This document shows, in pieces, positions 34,401 through 45,170 of a stretch of 64,000 nucleotides of DNA. The translations under genes were made by a program, and so were the position numbers. Source of the DNA: Ophioceras dolichostomum (taxonomy: Eukaryota; Ascomycota; Sordariomycetes; Magnaporthales; Ophioceraceae). Positions within the stretch are counted from its first letter, which is position 1. Every line of letters starts with the position of its first letter. The stretch covers positions 106,618 to 170,617 of the forward strand of contig PYST01000046.1 of the NCBI GenBank assembly GCA_003049485.1. Direction: 5' to 3'. The notes below the pieces were generated by a model that did no database searches, had not been told where the DNA came from, and saw only the letters and a program-made list of their open reading frames with translations.

Positions 34401-37400
34401 ACCGTGTAGTGGTGCGGGGCTTCGCACGCAGTGACGGATTCCAATGCTTGGCCCAGCTGAGACATGTCGGCGCCGCGTTCCAGAAGCATTTCGATTGTCT
34501 CCTCCAGCCGAGCCGTCTGTAGATCTGTAACCAGCTTCTTGTGCAATCTGTAGTACGGTGAGGGAGTGGGGCGGCGACTGAGGGGGATTTGATATGGGTG
34601 TTTCTTGATGTGCTCTCCCAGCTTCCGGCCGCGGCGGTTCAACTCATCCTGACGACGAGCGAGTTCATCCTCGAAGGACGCGAGGGCCCACGCCAGCTGA
34701 GGGTCACGGACACTCGCGCCAGCCTGCAGAAGTATCGCGACGGCCTCGGGCCGCCCGGACTGGCAGGCGTAGGCGAGTGGCGTCCAGCCTCGGTTGTCTC
34801 TGGTGTTGACTGCGCTATTCACCAGCTCACTTCGCCAAGCCTTCCCGCACCAGTTACTGACACAGTCAGTTTGGCCTTGCGTGGCCGGCCTCGGAGGGCC
34901 CGTCGTCTCTTCCACCCCCTCGGAGTCTTCCGTCTGTCCAATTGTGTCGAGAATCTGACCAAGGAGATTACCCTCGCCATATTTTGCTGCGAGATGCAAG
35001 GGGGTCAGGCCCGTACCGTTGGCCGCCGTCGGGCTGGCGCCGGACCTGAGGAGCCGCGCAGCCTCATATGGCGCGCCGTTGGCTGCTATGTGGAAGGCAG
35101 TGGTGCCGTCAGAGTCCGGCACGTCGAGGTCGGCCATGGTCGGGAGCATGAAGTCTAACGCCCCCTGGCTTATCACACCAAATTCAGAGCATTGACGGAA
35201 CAGCAGATGTAGAGGAGTGCTTCCGTCCCGATTCCGAGCGAGGGGATCCAGGCCTAGCGAGACCAACTTCGCCCATTCTGTGTGAAGTGGCCAGTATCTG
35301 TAATCGCGAAGCGCGATTTCGTGAAGCAGGTCGTTGCCAGCGAGGTCAGTGGCGTGCGGGTCGAGCCCCAGGGCGAGCAACACATCCAGGCGGCCCTGCC
35401 CCTCCAGGTCCTGCCTCTCCATGCCGTCTTCCTTCTCAGTCCAACGAGACAAGGCCTCGTGGAGAATGCTGCGCCCTCGCCCGTCTGGGGTTGCCATGGA
35501 CTTCCTCCCTAGATTGAAGAGGAGCTGCATGTTCGGATGGGATGGCACACGATATTCCTGCTGCCACACCCAAAACTTGGAGAAAAGAACCGTCCGACCG
35601 GAGTTACCCTTTGCGTGGATATCCGCGCCCGCCTCAAGCATCGTGCAGAGGACATGCTCGAAGTCTTCTAAGTCGCGCAGTATCGTATGAAGCGGTGTTT
35701 CGCCTTGGATATTTCTTGCGTTTGGGTTGGCGCCGGCCCGGAGGAGTGCTTTGATGATATCCAACAGCCCAAATAGGTGATGTGGTCGATCATCGAAACC
35801 AAGCGCTGCATGCAAGGGCCCGTTGCCAGCATCATCTGAGATGTCACAGGCAGGCCCGAAGCCCAAGAACCGGAGCACATTGTGGGAAGTGTCGTGCTTG
35901 AGCGTGCTCAGCAATGGGGTGCATCCTTCTCCATTTCTCGCATTGATTTCTGCGCCGTACTCGATCAGGAGGGGTACGATATCAGACGGACGCTCTCGTT
36001 CCTTCACATGGCCCTCGCAACAGTGAAGCGGTGTGCTGCCGTTGTGCGTCGCTGCGTTGGGATCAGCTCCGGCGTCCAGAAGGAGGCGGGCGAAGACGGC
36101 ATCTCCGTTATTGGCCGCATAGTGGAGAGCCGTTGCGCCATCTGTCGTCTGCTGGTGTACATCTGCTCCGGCCTGGATGAGGAGAGAGAAGAGTTCGTGT
36201 AGTACTTCCGGGTCCGTCACATTGGATGGAGGTGGGTAATGATTTTTGGTTCTGCGGGAGCCGCACAGTTGATGAAGGGCAGGTACGTCAGGCGCAAGCT
36301 TCTCATCGTCGCTGTTGTCATCGTTCTCATCATCGGAGGTGCTGCTCAAATCCGGACACCGGCGAAGTAATGGGAACGGGGATGGGAGAGGTCCAGCCCA
36401 GGCAGAGCTCCACGGGCTTTGATGCCCTTCGCAGAGAATTGTGGCGTCTGCACCAGCGCGAACGAGGGTACGGACTGTCTCGAGTTTCCGCCCCATCGCG
36501 GCCCGGAAAAGTGCTGTCACCGTCCACCCGGGCGTTGATATCGACACCAGGATACGCAAGCACCCGTTCGACAAGCTCTGCTTGGTAGGGAGCTTCGTGC
36601 GATGTTATTGCCCACACGAGTGCGCGGTGAACGAAGGAGACGTTGCTGACGGAGGATAGAAACACCGCGAGAGTTTCCTTCTGTCCACATTTGCATGCAT
36701 ACTAGGATCCGCTCCATTAGTCTTGAAAGCATTAATGTGGAGATTCGACTGGTGCTTACCATCAGTGGAGACGCTCGGCTCATGTCCGACCAGAAACCCT
36801 TTCCCTTTTCGGACGGATCGCGAATCTTCTGGATAATTGGGCTTACACCGGCACCGAGGAGGAGTTTGACTACCTCGGCATGATTTCCGGTGGTGGCCTG
36901 TACCAGCGGCCTACAGCCACGCCACAGCTCTGGTCGATCGGGGCTGCGCCTGCACGCAAAAGCAGATGAACAATCTCTGCATGGCCCTTGTCGGCGGCGA
37001 GCCACAGGGGCGGCACACCATTCTCGCTCAGTGGATCTGGATCGACTCCAGCAGTGAGGAGCAAGCCTGTGTAAGCCTGGAGGCCAGCCCAGGCCGCAAT
37101 GTGCAGCTTTGACGCTCCAGTGTGAACCCGGCTCTCCCCATTCCTGCTGCTCTTCCATGTCATTTCTTTGATCCAGGCCGCTCGACGCCGCTCATCTGAA
37201 AGAAGCTGATCGATCTGAGCGTTCAAATCAGACTGCTCGTGCTCCGCCATGGTAGACCTGGCTGCATGGACATGCCAGTGCTTCGCCGCGTATCGGAGGA
37301 ATGGGTGGCCCAGCTGCAGCCGGGCGCTTTTGCCATATGTACCCGGACGCCGCGACGGGCTTCTATCCTCGCCGTCGGAAATAGCGAAGCATCCAGCCTG

Positions 37401-38903
37401 CATGTACTGTAGACAGGCAGACGCAAGGGCGGCATGGGTGCTCCCGGGTCGCAGGATAGGGTATCGGGAGTCCTCCGTGGATCTAGTTGTCCCCTTGAGA
37501 AACTCCGTGAGCGAATGGTGGACGACGCAGACGGTTTCGTCCGGCAGAATCTCGAGGAGCGGACCGCAGGCGCTCCTGACAAGCTCCTTTGCGGTCTTCC
37601 GGTCAGTCCGGTCCCGAGCATGGTACGTAACGTTGATCATTTCGGCGATCGCTAGGAGCCGGAGCGGACGGATATGTGACGTTCTCCCCCTACGTACAAA
37701 GGAAAAATAGAGCGTTGTATTGTAAAGAGTGATGCTCTCCTAAAGAGAGGGGTCACCTCCGTATTTAATCTACAAAGAGAATAACGCGCTCGCGTTGACT
37801 AAGCAGCCAGGTGCTCGCCCCGTATCACGTGCTTCCAAAACGCCACAGGATAGCGTGCGTCACCCATTGAAGGACGAGCAGCTGGATGTCATGCGGGACA
37901 CCCGATCGGCGGGCGTGCTCACTTAGCAACTTGGCGTACATGTCGTTCAGGTCTTGCGGAAGGGTGCTGATGACATTGTGCACATCTGCCCCCGGCTGGA
38001 GGAACGCCTCCATGGCGAGCTTGGCATAGAGAAAGAGCCCGTTCGCCCGCCCGGGAATTGCTTGCCGAATCAATTGCTGGTCGGGTTCCGAGATCTGGGA
38101 CCTCACGAGACTAAGCTGAACGAACTTGGCAATATCGGTGTCCACAAGCTTCTCTTCCAGTCTGATCTCCAAGCACTGGGCCGCGCGCGGAGGGGTGTCT
38201 CGACGCCGGGAACAGGTCGGCTGGTGATGAGCACTTTCACCTTGTCCGGTCTCCAGGAGCCAAGAGAAGCAAGCTTGAGGAGAAAGCTGTCATGCCCCTG
38301 ATCCATCTCGTCAAGCGCGTCGACCACGCAGTGTACTCGGCCCGGTAGGGATGCAAACGCCAGGTGGAGATGGATCCAGAGACCCTCCAGAGTGAAGCCG
38401 TTGAGACGATGCTTGGAGTCGACGTATGCCTTGAGTCATTCCTGGAGCGGGGGGCTGAAGGGGAGCACCTGGGCAAGCCAGTCACGGACTAGTGCGATGG
38501 GCTGATGATTAGCCTCGATGATTTGGCGGAAGAAGAAATACAACACCGGCATCCCCGGATTGGCATGGGCAAGCACATCGACGAGGTGGGCAGCCATGAC
38601 AGACTTCCCAGAGCCCGGGATTCCCTTGATCCACAACGCGCCGTGGTCGTTGCTGTCGAGCCAGGTCGCGTAAGTGGCATCGGACGTCAGCCACTCGCCA
38701 GTCCCGGCTGCGTGCGACAGCAAGTGCTTGCCGAGTTCCCCATTCTCCAAGGAGTAATCTGTGGGTTCGAGCCAGGCGCGGAGTTTCTCCACGACGTCGG
38801 GCGGCTGTGGAAGAATTTGCTCGGGGTTGTAGTCGCTGGCATCGTCTCGGCCGATGACGACCGCACTATCAGACTCGCTCCCGCTGTCCTGTGAGGCTGG
38901 CAT
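31493..38903 (-). pseudogene. STAND-ankyrin receptor gene (NACHT plus many ankyrin repeats), disrupted
   Basis: From ATG 38903 the order is: P-loop WIKGIPGSGKSVMAAHL; Walker B CVVDALDEMD; VKVLITSRPVP; FVHHSLTEFL-like segment (VCVVHHSLTEFLKG); then ankyrin repeats to 31493, including a single 1,405-codon open frame at 36574-32357 with units such as DGATALHYAANNGD and GWTPLAYACQSGRPEAV. One good intron is at 36681-36759. Disruptions: TGA at 38436-38438 between LQE and LKAYVDS; frameshift in the CG run near 38181-38190; solo LTR 37675-37847; frameshifts near 36920-36945, 36505-36520 and 32455-32462; TAG at 32182-32184; a frame change near 31950-32000. Homology reads straight across each, so the gene was once intact. 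Some single-base shifts could be assembly errors, but the LTR cannot. An intact form would be an NLR-like receptor. Confidence 0.85.
37675..37847 (-). mobile_element. Solo LTR, 173 bp, TSD GGATA, inside the STAND-ankyrin gene
   Basis: Plus-strand ends are TGTGACGTTC and AAACGCCACA (a TGTGRCG inverted terminal repeat), flanked by GGATA at 37670-37674 and 37848-37852. The two coding flanks (VTHAI and RPLRLLAIAEMI) meet in frame if the element and one duplication are ignored, showing a clean insertion into coding sequence. Orientation was chosen from the TAAATAC box on the minus strand and is uncertain. Confidence 0.85.
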
Positions 38904-41900
38904 TGCACGGGGAAGTCGACTGTGTCGGTCGGGGCAGAGTTTCCTTCGCAAAAAGCGACCGAGATCGGGTTTGGGAGAAGGAGCTGTGGCTGGCGAGATG
39001 AAAGATGCCTTCAGACCCGAGAGAGTCGAACGAACACCACCTGTCGAGCCGATGGCGAGGGCGAGATTGAAGGGGCGGGGGGCTGGTGCTGCATATTGGT
39101 TTGACTTTTCAGCTCACCGCTGTTTCCTGTCAGCCCGGGTCCTAACTGCCTGTTTGCCTGCTCGTGGTTGCCTGCCCGGAGGTGCGCATGGTTCGCCATT
39201 TCCTTGCATCGCTTTCCGTTGCAATACCCCTCCAAGGCGCAGATGGCACGGCAGCAGCTACACACAAATACACTCACAAAAGCATGGAATGGAGGTATCA
39301 AGGCGATACGCCTAAGCATCTACGGCGTCCAATAGAACGTAACCAAGCTTCCCTGCAGCAGAAAGTCGACATTTTGGATTACGTCCATGCTCCGGTGGAC
39401 GTGTAATCGGGAAGCGGAAAGCTAGCACGGTCCATCGTGTCCTAGGTAGGTAGGTACCTAAGGTAGTTACTAGTTAAAGACTTGAAGACATTTCACAATT
39501 TTATTTGGGTTTTTATTAAAGCAGACTTCCATGTGCGAGCGGAAATCCCAAAGATAGAATAAACCAGGTTGGCCAGTTCTGTGGAGCAACAGTCGAAGAC
39601 ATTCCCCGGCTTCAGCCTTTGGGAATCGCTTCATCAGCACTCCACTGTGTTGATACGTACATCCCTTCCCTACTGGTACTTGCTGAAAGCGCCTAAGAGG
39701 CGTTGATTTTGGCGCTGGATATAACTTGAACCCGAACCAGATTCGCTTTCCCCAACATTCATCCTGCACTGAGGTGTACAAAGCCGGCTGATGCTGACCA
39801 CACGACGCGCCACAGACCCCTTCGAAGCCCGAAGGTACCTAGGCGTTCCGGCATCTGCCTCCCTACCTTAGGTAGGTAGGTAATCTTTACTACTCCTCGC
39901 TTTCGAGTAGAGAAGAGGAGCGACAACGCCCAGAAGCTAATAAATAGTGGGCTTTCTTCCACAAACACTGCGAAGTGATGAAGCGAGGACTTATGACTGG
40001 CTCGGCCGTCGCTCGACGCTTGGCCTCGACATCTTAGCGGCAACTCGTAACCATGATTCTCAAATCACTTGAGTAGCCCGTTGTATCGCAAGGAGGAATC
40101 GATCCAGAAGGTGTGCATCTCGCGCCTTGTGCAACAACCCGAGGCGATACGGAATGCAATGCATCGCACCCTAGCCGACGCTCCCGGCCGGCTGCTACCG
40201 GCTGACAGCCGCTGGCGAACGGCAGGGGCGCCAGCAAGCTGACATGGGATGAAGGAGGGAGCCAGGCGTCGAGCAATGTCGCTGGGACCCAAGGTATGAC
40301 CTTGTCGCCCCAAAAAAAAAGAGGGGAAAAGTCGAGTCGAGGAGAAGCGAGGCGACACAGAAGGAGTTCTGCGGAAAATGTTAAGGCGTCAAATCTCCAC
40401 CATGGAAGCCTACCAAGAGCGATTTCCCGATTCGCATCGCTACCTGGGAATTGCACGACTGAGAGCGAGGGAGGGGATTGGGGGCCAAGTCCCAGACGCG
40501 ACGAGACGCTGGCTGGCGTCGATCATTCCCACAGCCAACCCTTTGCGTATCTTACATCTCACATCTCGCCGTGCGTTTTTTCCCTCGCATGCACCTTTCT
40601 GCACGTTCCACCCCGAGGGAATCCAGAAACTGGTAAACCCAACGCAAAACAGCAGGAAAAAAAAAAACCCCGGGGAAGTTCATGCGACTTCAACCTGCCG
40701 CGCCAACAGGCGATGTGGGTCTCCCTCCCCAACTCTCATTCATGATGTGGGGAGGGGCGGGTTGTTGGGTTTTGGAATGCCGATCGCCTCGATAGTATGT
40801 GCGGGTGGAAAGAGGAAAAAAGCTAAGAGAGCTTGGGATGGACTGGATGCGGCTCTGCAGCGTCAGACATCAATCCTGTCAGAGGTAGAGGTGTTGGGGC
40901 GAACCAGTGTGGGGACGGGAAGGAGGCTCCAAACAGGGATCATCGGATCGCTGAAACGAAGGGGACTGCAACCTGGATACAACTCGAACCGCACTTGCAC
41001 CTCCCCTCGTTCGCGTGCCAAAACCCAGCATGAATGATTTTCTGGATGCGGGAGCGGGTTAAAGCACGACGGCATGATGATGGACTCATTGCAACGGAAC
41101 CAAACGACAATGTGAAGGAGTGCAGAGCCTAAAAAAGGACACATGATTTCCTGGTTATTGTTCATCAATCGTCGCTCATTGTGTCGATCTGAAACTGACT
41201 TGCTCTGACTGCTATTCTGGGGAAATTCTGGAGAAAGAGCTGCTGCTGACAGCTTAGGCTGACGGGCGCTTCCAATCCGTCACAGAAGGGAAGAGCCGCC
41301 TGAGGAAAGATAACTTGAAGTCGAGTGGCACGAGAGCCGTCTCCTTCGTCTCCCGGCCCGCGCCAACCGAGATCCAAATCCCCGGACATGTGTGACCCGG
41401 GCTGCAGCAAAATGCAAGCAAGCTTTCTCTTCGCAACCCGGATTCCGGCAGCATGGGAGCAATCTAATGGTGGTCGTGTGTGGTGGTAATGTAGTTGAGG
41501 TCGCAGTGTCAGCTAAAATCGTGGGGTAATTGAGCTTGGCAGGCCTCATGTTCGTCTCACCTTCAAACTGGCTGCAGGGTTGGGCGCCTGCACCGATGCT
41601 GGCTGGGGTGGACCCCAGCAAAACAACAACACGAACCCTGGACGACAACTTCGACATGCCCCCCCGATCGGGACACTCGGTTACCAAGTCGGTTTGACAG
41701 TTGACAGTTTGACGGTTAGACAAGCAGGGAAGGGCAGGGATGAAAAGTTCAGACCAGAAAGGTCAGAGCAGATCGGATCAGAACTGGATCTCCTCGCACG
41801 AATACAAGATGAGCCGGATGCCCTATCTTTCCCATGGTTCCTTTTGGACTCTTTTTTTTCTCCTCACCTCACTTTCCCTCTCCGCAAACGAGCCCGTTTC

Positions 41901-42064
41901 TTCACAGCTTCTTCCTTTCCTTTACCTCCCAACAGCTGTGCTGTCTTTTGCTTCTTTGTACAAAGCTTCTTCGACTACCCGTTTTGGACCGGTTTCCATC
42001 CTCCCAGCCAACTGCCAACACTCACTCTCTCTCACATACACTTCTTTTTTCCCATCTTTCCAAA
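38904..42064. other. Gene-free stretch, 3.2 kb
   Basis: No supported gene; a 219-codon frame at 40378-41037 lacks motifs. Two AGGT-type motifs are present: CCTAGGTAGGTAGGTACCTA at 39441-39460 and CCTTAGGTAGGTAGGTA at 39866-39882. The right end is the T/C-rich leader of the secreted-protein gene. Confidence 0.5.
39441..39460. repeat. CCTAGGTAGGTAGGTACCTA motif
   Basis: A fullest-form copy of the dispersed AGGT motif; its ends (CCTAGG and GGTACC) are palindromic. See the finding on this motif family. Confidence 0.75.
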
Positions 42065-42659
42065 ATGAGGTTTTCCATCTTCGCCACCGCCGGCTTCGTC
42101 GCCCTGGCCTCGGCTGCGCCCCTGGCCCGCCGCGCCGTCTTCACCACCAAGACCTACAACGAGCTTTCCATCAGCGGCGGCGTGGCCGGCAACGCCAAGC
42201 AGGAGGCTCTGGATGTGCTCTCGGGCCTGCCTGACGACTTGAGCACCGTCGAGGAGGCCGACCTGGACTTCCTCAACAGCGTCAACCAGATCGCCAACGA
42301 CGCCGAGACTGAGGCGTTCAACCCTGCGATCGAGGATGCTGCCAACGAGGACGAGGCCGACGCTCTCCAGGTGAGAAAAAAAACATTTCCCTCAAAAACG
42401 CCTCCCCTCCTACTCCGAGGAAGACTTCGTAGCTGACATGGCAACTTTACTTCACAAACAACAGCGCGGCAAGATCAAGAACAAGGTCCTGAAGCTCACG
42501 GCCACCATACTGAAGCTGGAAGCCCAGGCCGCGCAGGGAGACGACGTCGCGGACAAGCTCGCCGCCGAGCAGAAGAAGCTGGATAACAACATCGCCCAGG
42601 ACGAGGATGCAGCTGGTCTCGAGTCGATCGCTCTTGACTTCGACGCCACGACCAGCTAA
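42065..42659 (+). CDS. Small secreted protein, 166 aa
   Basis: Two exons, 42065-42370 and 42465-42659, split by a 94-nt intron (donor GTGAGA, CTGAC branch, acceptor CAG), phase 0. Residues 1-18 are a signal peptide (MRFSIFATAGFVALASAA), followed by LARR, a possible Kex2-type site. The mature part has FTTKTYNELSISGGVAGNA and AETEAFNPAIEDAANEDEA, and across the junction DALQ-RGKIKNKVLKLTATIL, EQKKLDNNIAQDEDAAGLES. This order (YxEFxISxGVAGNA, NAETEAFNPAIE, GKIKNKVLKLT, EQxKLxNNIAxDExAAG) recurs in a conserved ascomycete small-secreted-protein family whose function I do not know. It has no cysteines, unlike typical effectors, and is Ala/Glu-rich and helical. Confidence 0.85.
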
Positions 42660-43108
42660 GCGAGGGGAGGATGTTTTAGAAAGCAAATGTGGAGGGGAGA
42701 ACAGTAGAGGAAGGCCAGCCCGTGGACTTGACAAGGGTACTGTGCATTAATGTTCGTTGCGAGGAGGTACTAGTGAGGGCATAGCCGTGACGTGGCAGGG
42801 TATCTGACGCTGCGCTAGGTAAGCTACGCAGCATCATCTGCCGCTCTTGAAGAGGCGAAAAAGGGTTCACATACACACACAAGACAAGCATTAATATCAC
42901 GACTCTTTTTTTTGATATATCAACATCCCTCTCTGTGCTTAAAGACTTGAAGTTGGACGTGAATCCAGCCCTGCCTAATTAGTAAGAAAGTAAAGGAAAA
43001 AGAAAGAAAAAGAAAAAAAATTAATATGAGGAGGAACTTGAACGTCCCTTAAAGGAAAGCGGTGTCGTCGAACAAGGAAAGCTCATCCCGTTTCGAAAAG
43101 GGGAACTC
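42660..43108. other. 3' flank, no gene
   Basis: AT-rich with purine runs (GAAAGAAAAAGAAAAAAAA near 43003-43020). No gene seen. Confidence 0.5.
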
Positions 43109-43342
43109 TGTTGGAAGGCCAGGGTTCCAATTGGAAAAGACACGAGTGTGGTAAACCGATTCTATTGATCTGAATGATGTACGAGGAAGGGAAAAAGCTA
43201 GTCTACGCGTGGGCCGGAGGGAGTGCTTTTGTAGGCGACTCCTGAGAGTCCACGTGATCTGAGGTCTGTTGAGGTGGATGCCTTGATGACTTAGGCAACT
43301 AGTTCCTCATGGGTGCAGAGAGGTGCACCCAGTGGTTCAACA
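43109..43342 (+). mobile_element. Solo LTR A, 234 bp, TSD AACTC
   Basis: Starts TGTTGGAAGGCCAGGG and ends AGTGGTTCAACA; AACTC repeats exactly at 43104-43108 and 43343-43347. Close relative of the copies at 48872 and 63373. No internal retrotransposon sequence lies on either side, so it is solo. Confidence 0.9.
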
Positions 43343-43642
43343 AACTCCGACAAAGGCAAGGGGTTAGGGTTACATCGGGAGGGCGCCACGGCAACTAGCG
43401 CGTGCACAACCCTCAGTCCCTCGCCAAGACCGCGTAGATCGTCGAGCTGTTCAACGAGAAGGGGGCTGCGTGGGAACGAGTGCATGATGGCGGTACAGAC
43501 TTTCCACGCCTCCCGAGGTCGACAACGCTTTTACTTCCTGCAGTCCAGGTATTCGGAATGCTGATTCTCGTCAGGTAAGTTTCGGGAATCCACATCTCGA
43601 TTTTCCACCATAGCAATGAAACGAGCATTGCTAGCCCGCATG

Positions 43643-43955
43643 GCGAAAGGGAAGCAGGTTAATATTCCTGCACCTGGATGTGGGTTTTTCGCGGCAACGC
43701 AACTGAAAGCGGAGACGACGGCGGGGGCCCGGGGCAGAGTTCTCTTTTCTTCTTAACGGTCCGATACCCTGGAAACGGTTTGTCCGGAGATAGGGTTAGG
43801 CGGCCGGAAGAGCCCGCCACTTCTGGCGGGTCCCGTGCGCCCTCGACGTCCCTTGAAAATCCGCTGGAGGGAATAATTCTCACGCCAGGTCGTACTCATA
43901 ACCGCAGCAGGTCTCCAAGGTGAAGAGCCTCTGGTTGATAGAACAATGTAGATAA
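43643..43955 (+). rRNA. 26S (LSU) rRNA fragment, left part
   Basis: Contains GAAGCAGGTTAATATTCCTG, CTTCTTAACGGTCCGATACC, GGAAACGGTTTGTCCGGAG, CCCGCCACTTCTGGCGGG and CGCAGCAGGTCTCCAAGG, recognisable as an internal part of fungal LSU rRNA. It lacks the rest of the gene on both sides, so it is an ectopic, non-functional fragment rather than an rDNA unit. The left edge is approximate. It is continued at 44326 after a LINE insertion. Confidence 0.85.
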
Positions 43956-44325
43956 TGGTTTATGGTTTATGGTTTATTTAACGTCCGAGGGCTGTCCAGG
44001 CCCGACCTCCCGAGGGGTATAGGACGTGCTAGCGGCTATCTAAACTCGCCAGCTAGCATTTCAAACCCTTAGCCCTTGCGAGCCTAAGGCACACCTGTAG
44101 TGCGCTCCGCTTTCCGGTCTCCGCATAGGTTGAGCCCGGCACTCGGCCAATGTTTGTCTGCGCGTGCGCTGATCTGCTTTATGGACATGAAAGAGATCAA
44201 CCTGATGCCGTTGCGGCGGGGTGTTAAGTTGGCCAGCAGACAGCTAGGCCCTGGCGCTCAGCGTCTGGGGCAGATATCTGTGAAGAAAGCCGTTTTCTCC
44301 ACGAATTCCTGGAAGAGCAAAGNGC
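43956..44325 (-). mobile_element. 5'-truncated LINE 3' end inserted in LSU rRNA, 370 bp
   Basis: The two rRNA parts each carry ACAATGTAGATAA (43943-43955 and 44326-44338), a 13-bp target duplication. Read on the minus strand, the insert ends CTCGGGAGGTCGGG, a short hairpin (GGGC...GCCC), GTTAAAT and then an AAACCAT repeat (three units), i.e. a LINE 3' end with a short-repeat tail. The rest carries no recognisable protein. An unresolved n is at 44323, near the truncated 5' junction. Confidence 0.8.
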
Positions 44326-44404
44326 ACAATGTAGATAAGGGACGTCGGCAAAACAGATTCGTAACTTCGGGAAAAGGATTGGCTCTAAGGGTTGGGCGCG
44401 TTGG
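44326..44404 (+). rRNA. 26S (LSU) rRNA fragment, right part
   Basis: Continues LSU rRNA after the LINE: AATGTAGATAAGGGACGTCG, CGTAACTTCGGGAAAAGG and GGCTCTAAGGGTTGGG, then similarity stops near 44404. Confidence 0.8.
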
Positions 44405-45170
44405 GAGTAACTAACCGGTGTTTGAAGCCCCGAAGAAACCGATCCATGCCTTAATCCTTCCAGTGCCCAAGGACTCTGCATAGCGAGCCGGTCCAAGCAT
44501 TGTCGTGTGCGGTCGCAGCTCCTACAATCCTCTATTGGATTGGTAGAATACTAGTACCCTACCCATGCGTCGCGATGAAGTGAATAGCAAGTAGGACGGT
44601 AAGTAAAAACACTTCAACAAGTGAATCACCACAGTCGACGAGGATCTAGGCATGATTCTCCGAGCAGTTCTGCGTCGCTTCTGCTCCTTTTTCTTTTTCA
44701 TTTTTTTCTTCTCGTCAAAATCGATAGCCTGATAGCGTGAGGAATGGGAGGAAGCCAGCTCTAGTTTGGGACGAGACTGCTAAGGAGTGACTTGTCCTCT
44801 AGATCTAGCTAGAGAATGTGATGCTCAGAAGAGCTCTATATATACACGAGTAAAGAACTGTAGAATCTTCTAGAACTGTATTACAGATAGTAAAGCCAGT
44901 TCTAGAAGAGACGAATTCTGACTTATGTGATAGAAGAAGATAGAAGACAGTAGAAGCTGATAGAAGGTCATGTAGAATAGTGGAAGCGTATTGCCACAAT
45001 TAGGTTCTCCATTCTTGACACTTCTTCTCCCCAGCCAGCGTTCCCCTCCTCCACCCCCGTTCTCCTTCCCAGCCAGAGTCCCCCTTTCCAGCAAGCGTGC
45101 CTCTTTCCCATCCCCGTTCCCCTCCTCAGCCAGCGCTCTTCTTGGTGGCTCGCGCGAAAGAATCGTGGCC
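44405..45170. other. Gene-free stretch with LTR-like A/T-rich block
   Basis: 44790-44998 resembles a reversed LTR (minus strand starts TGTGGCAATACGC; TATATATA box near 44838-44845; many TTCTAGAA-type blocks), but I found no target duplication. 45027-45150 holds imperfect repeats of a CAGCCAGCGTTCCCCTCC-like unit, as the leader of the second RRM relic. Confidence 0.45.

Noticed and set aside
40378..41037. 219-codon plus-strand frame between the STAND pseudogene and the secreted protein
   Set aside because: Composition like non-coding DNA, no signal peptide or family motif.
43362..43372. GGTTAGGGTTA, telomere-like
   Set aside because: Less than two units of TTAGGG, internal, and next to a retroelement; chance is enough.
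44790..44998. Reversed LTR-like block upstream of the second RRM relic (TGTGGCAATA start, TATATATA box)
   Set aside because: No matching 5-bp duplication at any end pair I tried, and the inner end is not definable; left only as a note.
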